A DNA stretch of 7,565 nucleotides from Paracoccaceae bacterium (GTDB taxonomy: Bacteria > Pseudomonadota > Alphaproteobacteria > Rhodobacterales > Rhodobacteraceae). The notes beneath the pieces were generated by a model. The model ran no database searches, was not told the DNA's origin, and was given only the letters and a program-made list of their open reading frames with translations. Positions 6,146-7,565 of this stretch are shown piece by piece; within the stretch, counting starts at the first letter, position 1; each line of letters begins with the position of its first letter. The DNA is taken from assembly GCA_002401045.1 (NCBI GenBank), contig NVSA01000011.1, positions 2,707-10,271 of the forward strand, written 5' to 3'. Made by a program: the position numbers and the translations under genes.

Positions 6146-6600
6146 GAGCCGATATCGGTATTTATATCTACCCCTCCCGCAACGCCGTCAGCGCCCAGTG
6201 TAAAGACGTCGAATTCTTCATGCACGCCAGGGGATAAATATTGATACTCCCCGCCCCATGGATCTTTGGGTAGCCGGTCAATATATCCGTTTTTAGCCCA
6301 ATTTTGCACGGCAGGTTCACTAATGGGTTTAACCGTCAAAGCCTGCAGGCCTTGTTGCGTGGTTGGATAGCGAAAATTATCCAAGCGATATAGTTTTACC
6401 GCCGCAGACAATGCTGCCAAGTCAGATTTTACCCGCGCCACACGTGCTTGGTCAGGGCGATCAATCACACGCGGTAAAATGACCAGCGCCAAAATTGACA
6501 TGATGACAACGACAACCATCAGCTCCAACAGGGAAAACCCAACATCTGTTTTTGTCGTTTTCTTCGATTTTAGCATGGCGGTAATCATTTCGGTTAACAT
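6130..6600 (-). CDS. gspG: GspG, major pseudopilin
   Basis: GspG is the main subunit of the pseudopilus. The 156 residues have a leader ending DVG (Gly21), the cleavage site G-FSLLE with Glu at +5, and the hydrophobic helix LMVVVVIMSILALVILPRVI. Further family signatures are YRLDNFRYPTTQQGLQAL (71-88), LPKDPWGGEYQYLSPG (110-125) and the C-terminal calcium-binding loop DVFTLGADGVAGG...NTDIGSW (131-153). Leader starts are possible at ATG 6600, 6588 or 6576. The first is taken, although its ribosome site (AGAG two bases away) is poor; the shorter leaders have none better. It is the first gene of the pseudopilin operon and is divergent from gspO, as suits the most abundant product. Confidence 0.96.
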   Translation of the reverse strand: MLTEMITAMLKSKKTTKTDVGFSLLELMVVVVIMSILALVILPRVIDRPDQARVARVKSDLAALSAAVKLYRLDNFRYPTTQQGLQALTVKPISEPAVQNWAKNGYIDRLPKDPWGGEYQYLSPGVHEEFDVFTLGADGVAGGVDINTDIGSWSLK

Positions 6601-6690
6601 CGCTCTATATTTGGATCTTCGGATACCTTAACGTCTTTAGTACCACGAAACAATTCACTTTCAACCTTGCCTTGGGCCGCCGTAATTCTG
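6601..6690. promoter_or_regulatory. Divergent gspG/gspO intergenic region
   Basis: These 90 bases separate the start codons of gspG (minus) and gspO (plus) and should carry the promoters of both units. The best minus-strand candidate is TTGAAA with TACTAA 16 bases further on, which is a weak match. I see no clear dyad operator and no strong ribosome site for either gene. The boundaries are firm, but the promoter positions are not. Confidence 0.4.
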
Positions 6691-7437
6691 ATGATTTATT
6701 TTTCCCCTATCGTTTTGTTTTTAATCCTTATCAGCCCCGCTATAGGATCCTTTATTGCCCTTTTTGCAGACCGTTATCTACGCGGCGAAGACATTATAAC
6801 CAAACGATCAGCTTGTCGTAGCTGCGCCGCGCCTTTGCCAATGACAGCGTTAATCCCGTTGATTTCATATCTCTGGCAACGCGGCCAATGCCGTAACTGT
6901 GGCACCGCTATTCCCATACTCTTACCGCTTTCAGAGGTTAGCGCCCTTGGCCTGACAATCTTAGCGGTTATGAGCACTGACACAAACGCAGAACTGATAC
7001 TCACCTGCTTCGTTTTGTGGTGTTTGCTGGCGCTTTTCATCTGCGATGCACAGTGGTTCCGCTTGCCAGATGTGCTAACCTTCCTCCTGCTCATTCTGGC
7101 GCTCAGCCTTGCACTTATCAGCCCAAACCTACATATTTTCGACGCCCTGATAGGCGCCATCGCAGGCAGTTTGTCATTTTGGTTGATCCGCACGGGATAC
7201 TATATTTTGCGCAAACGTGAGGGCTTGGGATTGGGCGACGTCAAACTTATGGCAGGCATCGGGGCCACTGTGGGTTGGGAAAACATAGCCTTTGTCACAT
7301 TGCTTGCCGCCCTCGCAGGGCTAATCTGGATGATCTTGCAAAACAAACAGCAAACCGCCGCGCTACAGGGAAAAGCCGCCCTACCCTTTGGCTGTTTCTT
7401 ATGCTTTGCAGCCGTCATCGTTTGGATGTTTCCCTAA
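6691..7437 (+). CDS. gspO: GspO/PilD-type prepilin peptidase (type IV leader peptidase)
   Basis: This is an integral inner-membrane aspartic peptidase that cleaves the pseudopilin leaders after Gly and, in the bifunctional family, N-methylates the new N-terminus. The 248 residues begin with a membrane segment and GSFIALFADRYL (19-30). A zinc-binding cytoplasmic loop follows with two CxxC pairs, Cys42/45 and Cys67/70, around IPLISYLWQRGQCRNCG, so the methyltransferase half looks intact. The catalytic aspartates are visible: Asp119 in DAQWFRLPDVLT and Asp183 in GLGLGDVKLMAG. Several more hydrophobic segments follow, to a C-terminus of WMFP. The ATG at 6691 is used; an in-frame TTG at 6667 would add eight residues, and neither has a good ribosome site. 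The gene is divergent from gspG, whose product it should process. Confidence 0.95.
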   Translation: MIYFSPIVLFLILISPAIGSFIALFADRYLRGEDIITKRSACRSCAAPLPMTALIPLISYLWQRGQCRNCGTAIPILLPLSEVSALGLTILAVMSTDTNAELILTCFVLWCLLALFICDAQWFRLPDVLTFLLLILALSLALISPNLHIFDALIGAIAGSLSFWLIRTGYYILRKREGLGLGDVKLMAGIGATVGWENIAFVTLLAALAGLIWMILQNKQQTAALQGKAALPFGCFLCFAAVIVWMFP

Positions 7438-7523
7438 CGTAAGAAACTGTTGCTTGCACACTCATCCTCTGCCATTCTGGAAAAGTTAAGATTATTTCAC
7501 ACAACCGTTAGAGAATTTCAAAC

Positions 7524-7565
7524 ATGCGCTCAAAACCGTTTCTTCTTCAAAGCAGTCTTTTGGCA
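7524..7565 (+). CDS. Possible start of another gene, cut by the window edge
   Basis: An ATG at 7524 opens a frame of 14 codons to the right edge (MRSKPFLLQSSLLA). The basic residues followed by a hydrophobic run would suit the beginning of a signal peptide, perhaps of an exported protein. An AGAG about 10 bases upstream is a weak ribosome site. The gap after gspO (7438-7523) holds no obvious terminator. The fragment is too short to identify and could be chance. Confidence 0.3.
   Translation, partial: MRSKPFLLQSSLLA

Noticed and set aside
6774..7193. Minus-strand open frame of 139 codons
   Set aside because: It is antisense to gspO, whose catalytic and zinc motifs are clear. The antisense product is rich in Ser, Arg and Lys with no domain signal.
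1..7565. CRISPR arrays, tRNA or rRNA genes, insertion sequences, att sites
   Set aside because: I saw no regularly spaced repeats, transposase-like frames, terminal inverted repeats or RNA-gene signatures. Nearly the whole window is explained by T2SS coding sequence.

Overview
This window holds most of a type II secretion system (T2SS, general secretory pathway) locus, probably from an alphaproteobacterium, possibly a marine Rhodobacterales-like organism. That placement is an inference from the look of the proteins, the moderate G+C content and the dense operon; no rRNA or other taxonomic marker is present. The locus is chromosomal in style, with no mobile element, tRNA, rRNA or CRISPR array.

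Layout. On the minus strand, read from right to left, lies a tightly packed operon gspG-gspH-gspI-gspJ-gspK-gspL-gspM (about 6600 down to 2082). It encodes the five pseudopilins (major G; minor H, I, J, K) and the inner-membrane platform proteins L and M. Most neighbours overlap by a few bases, so translational coupling is likely. To the right, divergent from gspG, is gspO (6691-7437, plus strand), the prepilin peptidase that would process those pseudopilins. To the left of gspM, on the plus strand, is a gene for a small TPR-like lipoprotein (1548-2066). It is convergent with gspM and divergent from a second minus-strand unit, gspC-gspD, which runs off the left edge. The last 42 bases on the right may begin another plus-strand gene.

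How the parts work together. GspD, of which only the N-terminal third is present, is the outer-membrane secretin. GspC links it to the inner-membrane platform (GspL, GspM). GspG pseudopilin is assembled into a periplasmic pseudopilus tipped by H-I-J-K after GspO cleaves the leader peptides. The ATPase GspE and the membrane protein GspF are required but are not here; they may lie beyond the left edge, after gspD. GspN is also absent.

Main points of interest: gspC has no ATG, GTG or TTG upstream of its membrane segment and appears to start at ATT behind a strong Shine-Dalgarno sequence. A lipoprotein gene sits inverted inside the T2SS locus and is a candidate secretin pilotin. The gene order is a permuted, split form of the usual C-to-O order. 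The window is a variant of a known system; I found no wholly new one.
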